Below, piece after piece: positions 1-10,925 of a stretch of 64,000 nt of DNA. The notes beneath the pieces are model-generated. The model had not been told where the DNA came from, did no database searches, and worked only from the letters and a program-made list of their open reading frames with translations. The number at the start of each line of letters is the position of its first letter. Within the stretch, counting starts at the first letter, position 1. The translations under genes and the position numbers were made by a program. This stretch comes from Microglena sp. YARC (Eukaryota; Chlorophyta; Chlorophyceae; Chlamydomonadales; Chlamydomonadaceae): assembly GCA_022414725.1 (NCBI GenBank), contig CM039463.1:84666620-84730619 (forward strand), read 5' to 3'.

Positions 1-79
1 GAGGATAATAACATGAGGCCAATGTCATCACAGGTAAAAGATAAATACATTTACGATGTCCAGATTTGCATATCCAATA

Positions 80-715
80 TCATCCCATGTAATTCAGGAT
101 GGTACCTAACTTGGATGTCATCCTAACTACCGTATATTGGCCTGGGATAGGGAATCTGGTAGTACCCATCTGACTGCAGTTTCCTGGCGATAAGTGCCAA
201 GAATCAGTCAAAATCTGTTGGGTCTCACCTGTTTCTCCTGTTTCCCAAAAGGGGAAAGGCGGGTGGGAACATCCCCTGAAGCCAGTAATCCTGATGGGTC
301 CAAGGCATAACACTGTCAATTTGTCATCCAAGTAGATCAGGAAGGGGCCAGCTTTTTCAATGGCATGGGAGGACAGGAGGACATGAGGCCTGTTGTAGAT
401 AGCTAATGCATATGCATCCGCCATAGCAGTCTGTAGGCAGATTGCTCATTGCACAGAGGTCTTGAGGTTGGGCTCGGTGGTTGGGTACTTCCAGATGAGC
501 TCTGCAAGTTCTGATATATGTTTGTTGAGCGGTTGTACCACTGTGGCTGGATGGTAGGGCACATCAGGCAGGGCAGCGGGGTAAGTGGAAGCTTTCAGGT
601 CATCATTCAGGTGATAGAATTTGCTCAGGAGGTCGGGAAGAGTGGGTCTAGGTATGTGATGACAAGTGCACCTGTGGGGGGGGCGGGGGGGCACCAGTTC
701 CACCAGAGTTCTCAT
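80..715 (-). pseudogene. Degraded ORF, unknown (retroelement-type context)
   Basis: Two minus-strand open segments, 715-446 and 424-80, lie in the same reading frame and are separated by one TGA codon, so they read as one former protein of about 210 residues. The upstream half is rich in Pro and His. The downstream half contains an AMADAYALAIYNRP stretch that loosely recalls the start of an OTU-like protease, but I cannot align catalytic residues with confidence. The composition (Thr/His/Pro-rich) resembles the LINE that follows. I do not recognise the family. It could also be chance coding potential in old retroelement DNA. Confidence 0.25.
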
Positions 716-1289
716 TAGGGGTCACAGTAGGCTACATGCCTACTGTTGTTCACAGCAGTCATAGAACTCTTGAGCATGGCAGGGGTAAGCTCACCATCAC
801 TGCCACTTTCCTTTTCATCCACTTGGATAGTTCCCCACCTGGGGTTGACGGCTCCTTCTGCGTTCACATGTTGATGTGAATGAGTAAATCCAAACTGGGG
901 CCTGACACTGTGTGTGGGGGTTGTGTGTGTGTAAGGACAGCCTTCCTAGGACATATCCAGCCTCTTGGCGGCATTCAGACCAGTACAGGTATTGACTATT
1001 GAGGTGCATTGGTGGTGTCTTGGTTTTCTTAAGGAGGTTATGGTGGGATAGTGGCAGCAATCTCAGTCTCACTACTAGGTTGGGTTACCATCATGACATA
1101 GGCAAGCAGTACCTGGTCCTGTGGGGGGTCTTCTTGTTCATCTTCGCCAATGTGTTCACTCCATACGGCTGCTCCAGCTGGGTTCAGCTGTTGGATCAGC
1201 TCCTCAGTGTTGAGGTAGGCATCATCCCCAGGCTGGTCGTTATCAGAATGATCATCTCAGGCTCTCTCAGAACCCCTGATTCAACGACT

Positions 1290-1599
1290 CGACGTGGCAC
1301 TCCATGAGTGCCTACTCATGCCGTTGAACTTTAGCAGAGCAGACAGAGTTAGGAATGAGGACATTAGACATAGATGCAACCACAGGGACATTCCCAACAC
1401 CATTTATGAAAATATACTGAGGTTCCTAGGACACATAGCCAGGCGACCTGACTCGCGCATCATGAAGCAAATGCTCTTTGCCACGCACACACCCCTTGCT
1501 GAGGGTCAACCGAGGCAAGGAGGACAGACCATCATTCAAACCCTTAGGGATGATCTCCAAGCCACCAACCTGTCTCCAAATTGGTACCTACAGGCCTAA
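1290..1599 (+). pseudogene. 3' fragment of a non-LTR retrotransposon reverse transcriptase
   Basis: The translated C-terminal 100 residues follow the pattern of the end of LINE reverse transcriptases. A charged VRNEDIRHR segment is followed by ILRFLGHIARRPDSR, matching the LRWLGHVARMPDDR type of motif, and then a basic TLRDDLQA tail. In these families the motif lies downstream of the RT thumb. No RT core is visible upstream in this frame, so only the 3' end of the element survives. It lies on the plus strand, opposite to the large LINE nearby, and is therefore a separate insertion. Confidence 0.55.
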
Positions 1600-1602
1600 G
1601 AC

Positions 1603-2049
1603 AGTACAAGCTGGAGGGCGGACATCAAAGACGCCTTAGACATAGACACATAGAATGACAATTATAGAAACTAGCACCTTCTGGCTGAGTTTGCCTAGAT
1701 TGGTTTTTTTGTTTGCTTAGATATTCAGATTCTTTTCTGGGCTACAACTGTGCCTTTGAAATTTGTTGCAATCTTTTGAGATGGAATGAGTGTTTTTTGT
1801 GTTACTGAGGGACCCCCTTCCCCCCCCCCCCCCCCCCCCCTTCACTAGATCTTTGTTAGATGGCTTACTGTACTTTCTCAATAACAGGGTTGACTAGATT
1901 ACTTATTCCTAATGCTATTTTTTGTTTTTGATTACTGTGTGGCTGGACCGCAATTAAATAGTGTAACACCGTTTACCAGAGCGAGAGACACGGCTGGAAG
2001 TTGGAGCTTTAGCCCCGGGACCCTGTGGGGTCCAAAGGGGTCTAGAGTG
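1603..2049. other. Gene-free interval with a poly-C tract
   Basis: No supported gene. It holds the 3' flank of the LINE fragment, an uninterrupted run of C at about 1820-1840, and AT-rich sequence leading into the minisatellite. Confidence 0.5.
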
Positions 2050-2640
2050 AAAACTATAGGGGCAGTACACCATTGGGACAAAATTAGCATCAGTATACCA
2101 TTGAGAAACAAGAGCTGTAGTACTTCATAGGACCAAAAATAGCGGCAGTACACCATTGAGAAAACAGAAGATGGCAGTACACCATTGGGACACCCAAAAT
2201 TGTAGCAGTTGATAGGACCAGAAGTATAGGCAGTACACCATTGGGACAACAGTATAGGCAGTATACCATTGGGACAACAGTAGAGGCAGTATACCATTGG
2301 GAAAACAATAATGTAGTACTTCATAGGACCAAAAGTAGAGGCAGTACACCATTGGGACACCAAAAGCTGTAGCAGCTCATAGGACCAAAAGTAGCGGCAG
2401 TACACCATTGGGACAACAGTACAGGCAGTACACCATTGGGAAAACAGTGTAGAAAGTACATCATTGGGACAACTGTCTAGTTAGTACACCATTGGGACAA
2501 CAGTATAGGCAGTATACCATTGGGAAAACAGTGTAGGCAGTACACCATTGGGAAAGCAGTATAGGCAGTACACCATTGGGAAAACAGTAGAGGCTGCACA
2601 ACATTGGGGAAACGATCGCGGCAGTACACCATTGGGACAA
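2050..2640. repeat. Minisatellite, GGCAGTACACCATTGGGACA-type unit
   Basis: About 17 degenerate copies of a unit around CAGTACACCATTGGGA occur with variable spacing of roughly 25-55 bases. The linkers (ACAGTATAGG, CATAGGACCAAAAG) themselves recur. Open frames across the array are a by-product of the repetition. A related stretch (TTTGGGACAATAGTAG) occurs near 13950, on the other side of the large LINE. Confidence 0.85.
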
Positions 2641-2774
2641 TTGAAATTGAAATTGTTACATCCAAGAAATATAAATACTCTAGGGACGTGAGATTAAGGA
2701 CACCACAGCGTACGCAGAAGCTAGCTGTAGTCACCATAGATAAACACAAAAAATATCCAGTACTAGTTGTGATC

Positions 2775-2820
2775 CCACCCGTAACTGACTGAGAGTCATT
2801 TCAGTCAGTCACGTGGGTGG
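2775..2820. repeat. Inverted repeat just beyond the LINE 3' end
   Basis: CCACCC plus GTAACTGACTGA is followed after a short loop by TCAGTCAGTCAC and GGGTGG. This gives an 18-pair stem with one mismatch. It lies immediately past the last coding domain of the minus-strand LINE, where a 3'-UTR structure recognised by the element's own RT could be expected. Confidence 0.6.
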
Positions 2821-2841
2821 CACTAGCTGGACCAAAAAATG

Positions 2842-3871
2842 TTAATCTCCGGCGGGGTGGTGTTCCATGAATCTACGACATTGTAAAATAGTCTGAAAGC
2901 TGTCAACAGAGTGGTGGTGCAGCTGGTCTGCTAATGTAAGAATTTCTAAATTAGTAAGACCAAGGGTGGTCATGGAGGTCACAAAGGTTCTGGGGATGGT
3001 GCCAGTGGTACCAATGGTAACAACTAGGTAGTGAACAAGGTAGCCAGCTAGTCTTAGGCCGGCCACCAACTGGGTGTGTTGGGCATGTTTATCCTCTGCC
3101 TTAGTGGCATGGTTGGTGTCAGAGCAGTATCCCAGCTCTAGAATCCAGATTTCCTTGTCAGCAGCAATGGTGGGTGAGTCCACCTCGGGCAGGATGGCGA
3201 GATCTGGCCTCAGTTTGGGCCAGATCTCTGCTGAGATGGAGGGAGGGCGTAACCAGTCAGGCAGTGTTTTGCAAGGACTCCGCGGGGGAGGTCCTCCAGC
3301 CTACCTGCGTCCATGATAAGCGGCGGGATCCAAGGGCGCCTTTGCTGATGGCCTTGTGCAGTAAGTGGACAGCTGCGTCATGACGCTTGATGTACATGCC
3401 CTTGAAGGTGGCGTGTGTGCAGCCAGCAAGAATGTGGCCAGCTCCGTCCTCGTGGGTGGTACAAATAGGGCATGTGGGGGAGGTGGCAGGGTTGGGGTTG
3501 TTAGCATAGGGCATCTTCCAGCGATAGGCAAGCTTCTTGTTCCACAGTCGGCCCATCTGGCTTGAGGATGCAGAACTTAGTTTTGTGGGTGATGTGAGAG
3601 GATGTCCAGAATTTATTGCTGGAGTGGGGTAGATGCAAGGGGGTGTTATCAGCCCAGGTGGTGGCATATATGCCTTTGAGGGATGTTGTCCGAGGTGGCA
3701 GCTAGTGGGAAGGTTAAGACTGATCCCGTTGGTGAGGTTAGGTGCTAAGGCTCGTGGGGGAGTTGTGCCAAGAGGTGTGCAGGGGGGTTGGACAGTGGGC
3801 CAATAGGTGTTGTGGCGGGTTGTTCTCCAGTGGTGTCGGTGTATCGTACAGATGCTGGTTGGTGGCTGCAT
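2842..3871 (-). pseudogene. LINE C-terminus: zinc finger and PD-(D/E)XK-type endonuclease
   Basis: The segment 3871-3257 contains CPICTTHEDGAGHILAGC, a CxxC...H...C zinc-binding motif, followed by a helical RHDAAVHLLHKAI segment. The next segment, 3183-2842, is in another frame. It has KEIWILELGYCSDTN, then a basic KAEDKHAQH segment and a GYLVHYLVVTIGTTG strand. This strand/Glu/Lys/strand order fits the restriction-like (PD-(D/E)XK) nuclease found at the C-terminus of early-branching LINEs and of Dualen. The frame change near 3200 breaks the protein. I assign the zinc finger firmly and the nuclease with moderate confidence. Confidence 0.6.
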
Positions 3872-3879
3872 TGCGTGCT

Positions 3880-4265
3880 AGTGCATCTGCTCTATCATTG
3901 GCCCAATATGCCAGTGTGTGAGCGTACTTTGCAGAGGGTAGTGTGTGATCCTGCCAGAATGCGTTGGGACAAGGTGAGTGCGGATAGAATGCAGGAGTTC
4001 AGAGTGAAGAGAACGTGTAGAGGTAGTAGGATCTTGAATCATTTTGTTAATGAGTTGGAGTGAGCAGAGGGTGTCAGTGTGCAGGGTGAGGTCAGTATTA
4101 TAGTCCAATGCGTGCTATGGCTTTGATGGATGGCCACTAATTCAGCCCCGGTTGTTAGTTCTGTGGCGCCTTGGCCTCCTGGGTTAATGGAATAGCTCAT
4201 ACCAGCCACAGGTATGTAGACCCCTGCACCTATTTTTGCTGGGGGTGCCAGGGGCTCCCTTGATC
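3880..4265 (-). pseudogene. LINE RNase H domain
   Basis: In the minus direction the first part reads IGAGVYIPVAGMSYS...TGAELVAIHQ, the start of an RNase H fold with the conserved Glu of the AELxAI helix. After a frame change near 4110 it continues with LTLHTDTLCSLQLI, where the TD pair is the catalytic Asp strand. The order and spacing are those of cellular-type RNase H domains in LINEs. The N-terminal part and the Asp strand lie in different frames, so the domain is broken. Confidence 0.6.
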
Positions 4266-4274
4266 AGGCTGCCA

Positions 4275-6640
4275 TCAGTATAGACCTGCAGACCTAGGGT
4301 AGGTATGGCTGGGTAGTGGCACGGGGTAGATAACTGTGGGGAGCAGAGGGGGGCAGTGGTGGGTGGTAGGCTGCCAGGGCAGGGTAGTGAGGGATTTAAG
4401 AGTCCTGGGGTAGGTGATTTGTGTGTCTGAAGAGGTAAGGGTAGGATGTGCAGGGAGGTTATGTGGTTCCCAGTAGGGTGAGATGCTGAGCATGTGCTGT
4501 GACCAGATGTCTTTGAACCCCTGGAGACGGTTTAGGTATTCAGGTTGGCTGCTTGGGTTGCTGATGATGAGAATGTGGAGCTTGTGGGAGGAGGTAGGGT
4601 TGTGATGTTTGCCCCCTAGCCAGGTTTCAGAGGTGCTGTAGATTTCAGAGAAAGGTCTGGAGTCCACGTGATGGATCCAGGGGTGGTGCAATAGTTTCTT
4701 GTAGGGGGCATTATAGTTGTCTGGGATGAGTAAGACAGTGCATTGTTGGGATGTGTTGTGCTTCTGCGTGGTCAGCACTGGCTAGAGCCCACCTGAGTGC
4801 CTTGTGTGCATCGGTGACGGAGGTAGGGATGTCCACCAGTGATCCCCCTGTCCAGATGCTGTGGAAGAGATCCCCGTTGGCTCCAAAGAGCTGGTCAGCT
4901 GGTTCATGGAGGAAAATTCTTCATAGGCAGAATCTAGGTTGAGTGGGGTAGCAGTGCGGTGATGGGTGATGTTGAGGTGTAGGTTAGCTTGGTGCAGGGC
5001 TGGGGGAAGAGTGTAGGTGGAGGCAGGGGTGTCCTTTGTGTCTGGTGTATAGGGCTGCAAGGTCAGGTAGGAATCCTCCTTGTGTGAGTTGGTTCCAAGT
5101 TGAAAGGGCGTGTAGTTTTATTGTATTCATAGTGTGTGTGGAGGGAGGTGAGAAGGGTGTTGGTACTATGACCCACACATTTCCCGGTGGGGTTATAGAG
5201 GAATGTAGTGTCTGCATGCGTGTGGGTTTGATGGCCTTCTGAGCCAGTGAGGATGCCAGTTTGGGGCTGTGTGTTTGAGTGGTGATTGGATGTCCGAGGT
5301 AGGGTTTCGGTCATGAGTGTCTATGTGAAGAAGTTTGTGGACAAGGGCATGGTTATCAGCGTTGAAGCCAGGTGTAGTGGCCATTGTCCTGTTGCTGGGA
5401 GTTAGTAAGGTGGGAGTCTCTTCTGGGGTTAAGATGGGTTGTGGTGGTGGGGTGTGTCTTTGAAGGCCTGGAGAAGGGTGTCATAGGTGGATTGGCCCAG
5501 CATAGTGATGAGGTGGGTGGTGTGGTATGGTTGTGGTTTCCAGTGGACCTCAGAGGTGGTGGGAGTAATTGGGTTACTGTGAAGGATAGTGTAACCAATT
5601 TGGGTGTATTGACTGATATGGTCGTTGTGCATGGTGATGGGGCCCATTGGAGGTGGGCAGTGGTGGTGATGCTGGTGTCCCTAGTGTCCATGGTCCGTTT
5701 GCTGCGCCAGCTGGTGATGCTGAGGGGTTTGTACTGGTTACCATAGGTGAGGTGAAGGAGACGGGTAGGGGGGGATGGGGATCCAGGGTAGGGTGGAGCA
5801 TTGCTGCCTTGAGAAGATCAGGGTTGGAGACCTTAGTGATGTTGTAGTGCTTAAAGAAGGGCTTGGCTGGGCCGCGGATGATGGCCTTGCAGAGGTGAAG
5901 GCGGGATGCCCAGGTTGTCGCGGCTTCATTGTTGCCCCATGCTTTACCGTAGTGGTCGACGTTGGCGTTCCATTCGGCTGTGGAGTTGCAGGTGGTCCAC
6001 GCCCACATTGTTCCCCGCTGAGGTCTCGGAGAGGGTCTGCTGTGTAGTCCGCTTCCTTGACAGGAGGTTTGCGCTCGGCTGGTGGGGTAGCGCTGAGTTG
6101 GGGTGGAGGCCGGGCGGGCGACAAACATGTTCTGCGCATCGGCTGACGGTTTGGGTGGGATGGTGTATGACGAGGTAAGTTGTCGCTGCGGTAATGGAAG
6201 AGGGTTGGCATGGCTGAAGGAGGGGAGCAGGTCGGGGCTGTTGCCAGTGAGGTGTGCTGTAAGGAGGTTGAGGGAGCGCCGATGGTGCTTTGTAACTTTG
6301 CCCTGTGTGATAAGAGGGAGATCCGTGGTAGTGATAAGGTGAGTGCCTGCTGGAGTAACCAGGTCGTGGTATGTATAGATCCCTAGATCGTGGAAGGGAG
6401 TCACAAGGGAGACAGGGATGTGAGCAGGTTGAGGGAGTACTGATTGGATGTTGAGCTTATCCAGGAGTTCTGTGTCATTCCAGGTAATTTGGATGTTTGA
6501 ATGGTCTAGGAGTTTAAGTTGCCGGGCAAGAGATGAGTATTGGAGGAGTTTGGGAGAGAGAAAGGTTGGAGTGAGAGTGTGGAAAGTTTTGAAGGTTTTA
6601 GTGAGGAGAGATTTGGTTAGTATGCCCAGGCGTCCAGTGT
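4275..6640 (-). pseudogene. LINE linker between RT and RNase H
   Basis: Several Pro/Thr/His-rich frames connect RT to RNase H. One segment near 4778-4500 reads like a small alpha/beta domain (KALRWALASADHA, then CTVLLIPDNYNAPYKKLL, then KLHILIISN), loosely similar to methyltransferase-like LxPDW motifs. I cannot assign it. The segment 6647-6200 holds the RT thumb/connection with a TYHDLVTPAGTHLIT motif. At least four frame changes occur. Confidence 0.45.
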
Positions 6641-6643
6641 CAT

Positions 6644-8716
6644 TCATGGCGTGGGTGAGGGGCAGAGGCAGTAATTTGTGTGGTATTCAGTGAGGAGAGA
6701 GGGGATCCCTAGGCCTGCCTCTGTTTTGGGCAGGTGTAGTGCCCTAGTGGGGAAGGACATGGGAAGGCTGCTGCACAGTTTGACTGTCTTAAGTACTGCT
6801 TTATCTATAATGTGGATGTCTGTGAGAGAGAAGGGGGCTACGATCATAGGGTATTTGATGGCTGCTCTGATGCATTGTGTGATTATGCGTATGCATTGTT
6901 CAGGGGTTTGCCCTGCTTTTAGCTTTGTTGAGTATATGTAGGCCCTTGGTGTGGATAATGTCAAGGGTGGCATGCAGTTGGGTTTTCCAGTTGAGGGTGA
7001 GAGAGATGTGGACTCCTAAGTATTTGTAGGCTATATCTGGTGGTTGATAAGTGGCATATGTGTCTCCAAGGGCTATTTTATCCTGGAGTCTTTTGTTTGA
7101 GGATATCAGTGTGGGTGGGGTTTGAGGGGTGTGTCTTGTGAAAGGATGCCACTGACCACACATTTGGTAGCATTGAGAGGGATGCCAGACCAGGTGCTGA
7201 ACAGTTGGACTTTACCACATTGGATGCGGAGGTCCTCGACCGTTCCAGTGAGGACTGCGGTGTCATCCGCGTACCCCAGGCTGCATGGTGAGGTGCTCGT
7301 CAGCCTCCGCGGTGGGAAGGGAGGCAGCGCGGTATCCCCTACCTCCTGAGCATAGCCATCGGTGGAGGGGTTCAATAAAGATGATGAAGAGGAGAGGGGA
7401 GAGTGTGTCCCTTGGATGGATCCCTGGTGATGGGGATGGGTTGACCAGGTGTGTTGTTAAGGAGGATGTGAGTGTTGGAGTTGGTATAGATCCCTTTGAC
7501 TGTGTCTATGGTGTCGTGGGTGAATCCAAGGTTGTGCATAATGCAAAGAAGTTTTTGGTGATCTATCATGTTGAAGGCAGAGCTAAAGTCAAAGTAAGCT
7601 GCGTACAAGTCTTGTTGGGAAGAGGGAGGCATCCTCTATGTTGTGAAGGAGGTTGAGGAGCTGCCTATAGGTGCTCTTGTCTTTTCTAAATCCCTCTTGG
7701 CAGGTGCTGAGAATATGATTGGTTTCTGAGTAGGTGGAAATTGTGTTGGTGATGAGAGAGGTCCAGAGTTTAGCCACAGAATTGTTAAGTCCTATGGTCT
7801 ATAGTTCTGGGGAAAGGTACGGGTCAGATTTTTTGTAAAGCATAACTGTGTGAGAAGTTTTCCAGCAGTCTGGGGTTTCTCCCAGGATCCAGGAGATTTG
7901 CATAAGTTTGTGAATGACAGTGTGCATTTCGGTGGGGAGACACATCAGTAATTCATTGGGTATCCCATCTGGTCCTGTGGCTTTATTTGTGGCCAGTTTT
8001 CTGATGCAGTCGGTGTAGGCAGTTTGGGGATGAGAGGTAGGTGTAGGGTGAGGCAGTATGCTGAATAGAGGTGGCGGGGTTTCGAGTTGAAAATTTGTCA
8101 GTGTGTGTTTCCCAGGGGGGAGGGTAGAGTAGGCAGTGTAGTTGCCATTGGGTGGGGGCACAGGGGGAGACATGAGTTTGCCCATGTGTTTGGTCAAAAG
8201 GTCAAGGAGATCTTTAGTTTTAGTATGAAGGGTTCCAGTTTGCTGGTTAAGAAGGACAGTGGGAGAGTGGGGCTGGCCGTCTGGTTTGAAGATGTGTCTA
8301 TGCGTAACCCGCGCCTGTGTATTAAGGCGATGGCGAAACTTCTTGATGGCCTTGGTGCTTCTTTCCTCCTTTTGCAGGGCTTGGATAGTGCGTAGCTCCT
8401 GGATCGTGTGTTGTATGTCACCAGTGAGTGATTGACGGTATTGGGTAAGAAGGGGGTTGTGGAGGAGAAGGAGTTGGACTTGCGTTGTAGTTTGTAGAGG
8501 GCAGTCTGGAGGAAAGGATGGGGAAGAGCGCAGGTTATCATATCCAGATTGGTCCATGGAGTAGGATTGGGTGCGGAGAGTTTTAATGTGTTTCACGTGT
8601 TGGTTAAGTTGTTGGTAGGATTTAGCTGTCTTTCTGGGGAGGAAGATGCCAGAGATGGTTTGTTTAGTGGGGCAAGTCTCTATCATTATACTGAGGGCTT
8701 GATGCAGGGTGGTCAT
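6644..8716 (-). pseudogene. LINE reverse transcriptase domain
   Basis: RT motifs appear in the correct order on the minus strand but in different frames. They are NKATGPDGIPNELL (about 7960-8000), CQEGFRKDKST (about 7690), FDFSSAFNMIDH (about 7570-7600), an RDPSKGHTLPS region (about 7420) and GYADDTAVL, whose Y-A-D-D codons lie at 7262-7273. Next comes WSGIPLNATKC and a thumb with YKYLGVHISLTLNW near 7000-7040. The catalytic Asp residues are present in the FDF and YADD motifs, but at least five frameshifts separate them. Confidence 0.8.
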
Positions 8717-9720
8717 AAAGGTGGTCGGCCATACTGTTGAGGTCTTCTGGAAGTGTAGTCATCAGTTCCTGCCTGATGGATTGAATGTGAGAGGCAGTCC
8801 TGTCTTCCCCAAGAAGGTCCTGAGCAGTTTGCCAGGCGGATTCTATGTTAGTGTGGGAGCTCAGGAATTGGTGGAGGTATTGAGTAGTGATGGCTTGTCT
8901 AGTTTTCTCTTTGTCTGATTGTTTAAGAGGGAGGAGGAGCTGAGGGGAGGTGTAGGTGTTGGTTGGAGGTATGGCAGGAGGGGGGAGGAGAGTGGAGGTG
9001 AGGCGTTGCTCAAGTGCATGGTGGTCTAGGGTGTCCCCCATTTGGTGGGTGCTTTCAGTGGTGTGGGTGCCCGGAGGTGAGTTGATGAGCAGGATATCAT
9101 CAATACGACTGCTGTAGGGGGTGTTCTTGCTGCAAGAAAAGTATGTGTGAGGTCTGGGTTGTGGTTGTGGAGTGATACAGAGTTGAGAAATGTGTTGCTG
9201 GTGAGAAATGTCATCTGGATATTTGGTTAGACTGCTTCTGTCAGTGGTGTGGCATGTGGCATTCCAGTCCCCAGCTAGGATGTAGTGGTGGGGTAGGATT
9301 TTTCTCAGTAATGTGGTGGATGTAGGAGTAGATGTTCTCTCTTTTGGGGGCATTGTTACAGGGGCATGTAGACGCCCAGGACATGGGTTATGTTGTTTAT
9401 GGTTTTGGTGAGTCATGTGTCCAGAGAGTTCGACTGGGAGTTTCATGATTGACTGGGTGAGCAGTGACTGTTTTCCTGATTAGGGTAATGACCCCTGCTG
9501 AGGGGGTGACTATTTTGTCAGGGCTGGTAGCTTGGAGAGTAGTTTTGCTGTTGTGGTGGAAGTGATAATCATGCATGTCTGATTTAATCATGTTTAGAAT
9601 GGATTTTCTGTGTGAGAGTAGTTTGGTTTTCAGTGAGAATTATTATATCATTATCCCTGGATCTAATGTGATCATAGATGACTTCCAGGAGGATCCAATT
9701 CCCCTGCAGTTGATAGTGGT
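8664..9720 (-). pseudogene. LINE APE-type endonuclease
   Basis: The C-terminal half is read in 9446-8664. It contains LAGDWNAT (the conserved GDxN motif), SRIDDILL and LDHHALEQ (the final catalytic SDH-type motif, here LDH). The N-terminal half lies in other frames at 9400-9720, including a GVITLIRKTVT strand after the nicking-domain Glu region. The order matches apurinic-endonuclease-like domains of LINEs. The frame change near 9420 and further changes near 9600 disable it. Confidence 0.7.
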
Positions 9721-10925
9721 GATGTTAGTGTCATTAAGAATGTGTTCTGCTGTTGGACAGGGTGGTCTGAGGTTTGTTCAGAGTATTTAGGCTTACTACG
9801 TTTCACCGGTGAGGTGGGCTTGGTAGTGCTGATGGACTGCTGCTTCTTGGACGGGGGGGGAGCTCCAGGGATCCGGGTCTGTCTGAGCTTGTTGTATTCA
9901 GGGATGGTAGGCCTGCTGGGGGTGGGGAGCCTTGCTGCCTGTATTGGGGGGGGAAGGTCACTTCGTGACCGTTTTTTAGTGGTGGTAGTTTTCTTGGATT
10001 TTTTAGATTTTTTGGTTGAGGTGTAGGGTTTCTTACGTTTTGCGCGGGATTCATCCTCAGATACTAGATAGATAATGTCATCATCTTCGTCTGTGGGTGT
10101 TTCAGTGTTATTTTGATTGGTAGGGATTGTTTGATCTGGTGGTGAAGGTGGTGGATTGGTGTAGGTGTTGATCTGTTGAGAGTCTTCTAGGATGGTACCA
10201 TTGGTATTAGGGTGGGGATTGGTTGGATCAAAATAGAGATCAGGTTGAAATGGATGGCCATGGAAGGAGGGTGTAGCCTGGCTAAGAGTGTAGATGCGCC
10301 CCTGGAGCTGGTGCCAGTCTTGGGGGGTTAGGATGGTGGGTCCAGAGATTTCAGAGTCAAGGTTGTACCATTTATTGTTGTAGTATTTGATAGTGATTGC
10401 ATGACCATAGCCATTGGACCAATAGTGCAGTATGAATTTGGTGCTATTGATGGGAATTCTGCTAAGGATTTGTTGTTTGGTGCTACCAAGTTGGATGCCT
10501 GTTTTATAGTTTTCTTCAGTGTTAGGAGATGAGGTGTGTAGTGGTGTGTATGGGTGGTTCCTGTGGCTGACCAGGTATCCAGTGCCAGTCTGCTTGGTGA
10601 AGGTGTAGTAGTCAATAAGGGCATTATTATTGTTTCCAGAGGGGTTGAGAAAATATGATCCCATAACCTTCCAGTGATTATCAGTGGCTCTAGTGACTTG
10701 AGTGTGGAGTTTGTTAGCAAAGTCTAGGACTAGATTGATATCCATGGCTTTGTATCCAAGGTAGGCATTGATGGAGTGAATTTGGCAGTGAGAGGCTGTT
10801 TGGGCTTCCCAGTATGGGGCAGACTCAGACTTACTTTGTAGGCGTCTGCTTCCTCTGGGTCTACCTCCTCTGAGTGTGGGGGGTGTAGGAGGAGTGGAGA
10901 GGGGGGCAGCTGTAGGGGTACTTAC
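9672..10925 (-). pseudogene. LINE cysteine protease, Josephin-like, with basic tail
   Basis: Upstream of the Met at 10745 the frame stays open to at least 10920 and reads WEAQTASHCQIHSIN. Gln (codon 10800-10802) lies five residues before Cys (10786-10788). Further on, GHAITIKYYNNKWYNLDSE places His (10401-10403) fifteen residues before Asp (10356-10358), followed by GPTILTPQDW. The Josephin fold (ataxin-3) has Gln, Cys, His and Asn with exactly these two spacings and a similar GPELI segment after the last. The remainder is a Ser/Pro/Lys-rich tail with KKSKKSKK and RSKPK clusters. This is the slot occupied by the cysteine protease in Dualen. The ORF overlaps the end of ORF1 near 10922 in another frame. 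Confidence 0.6.
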
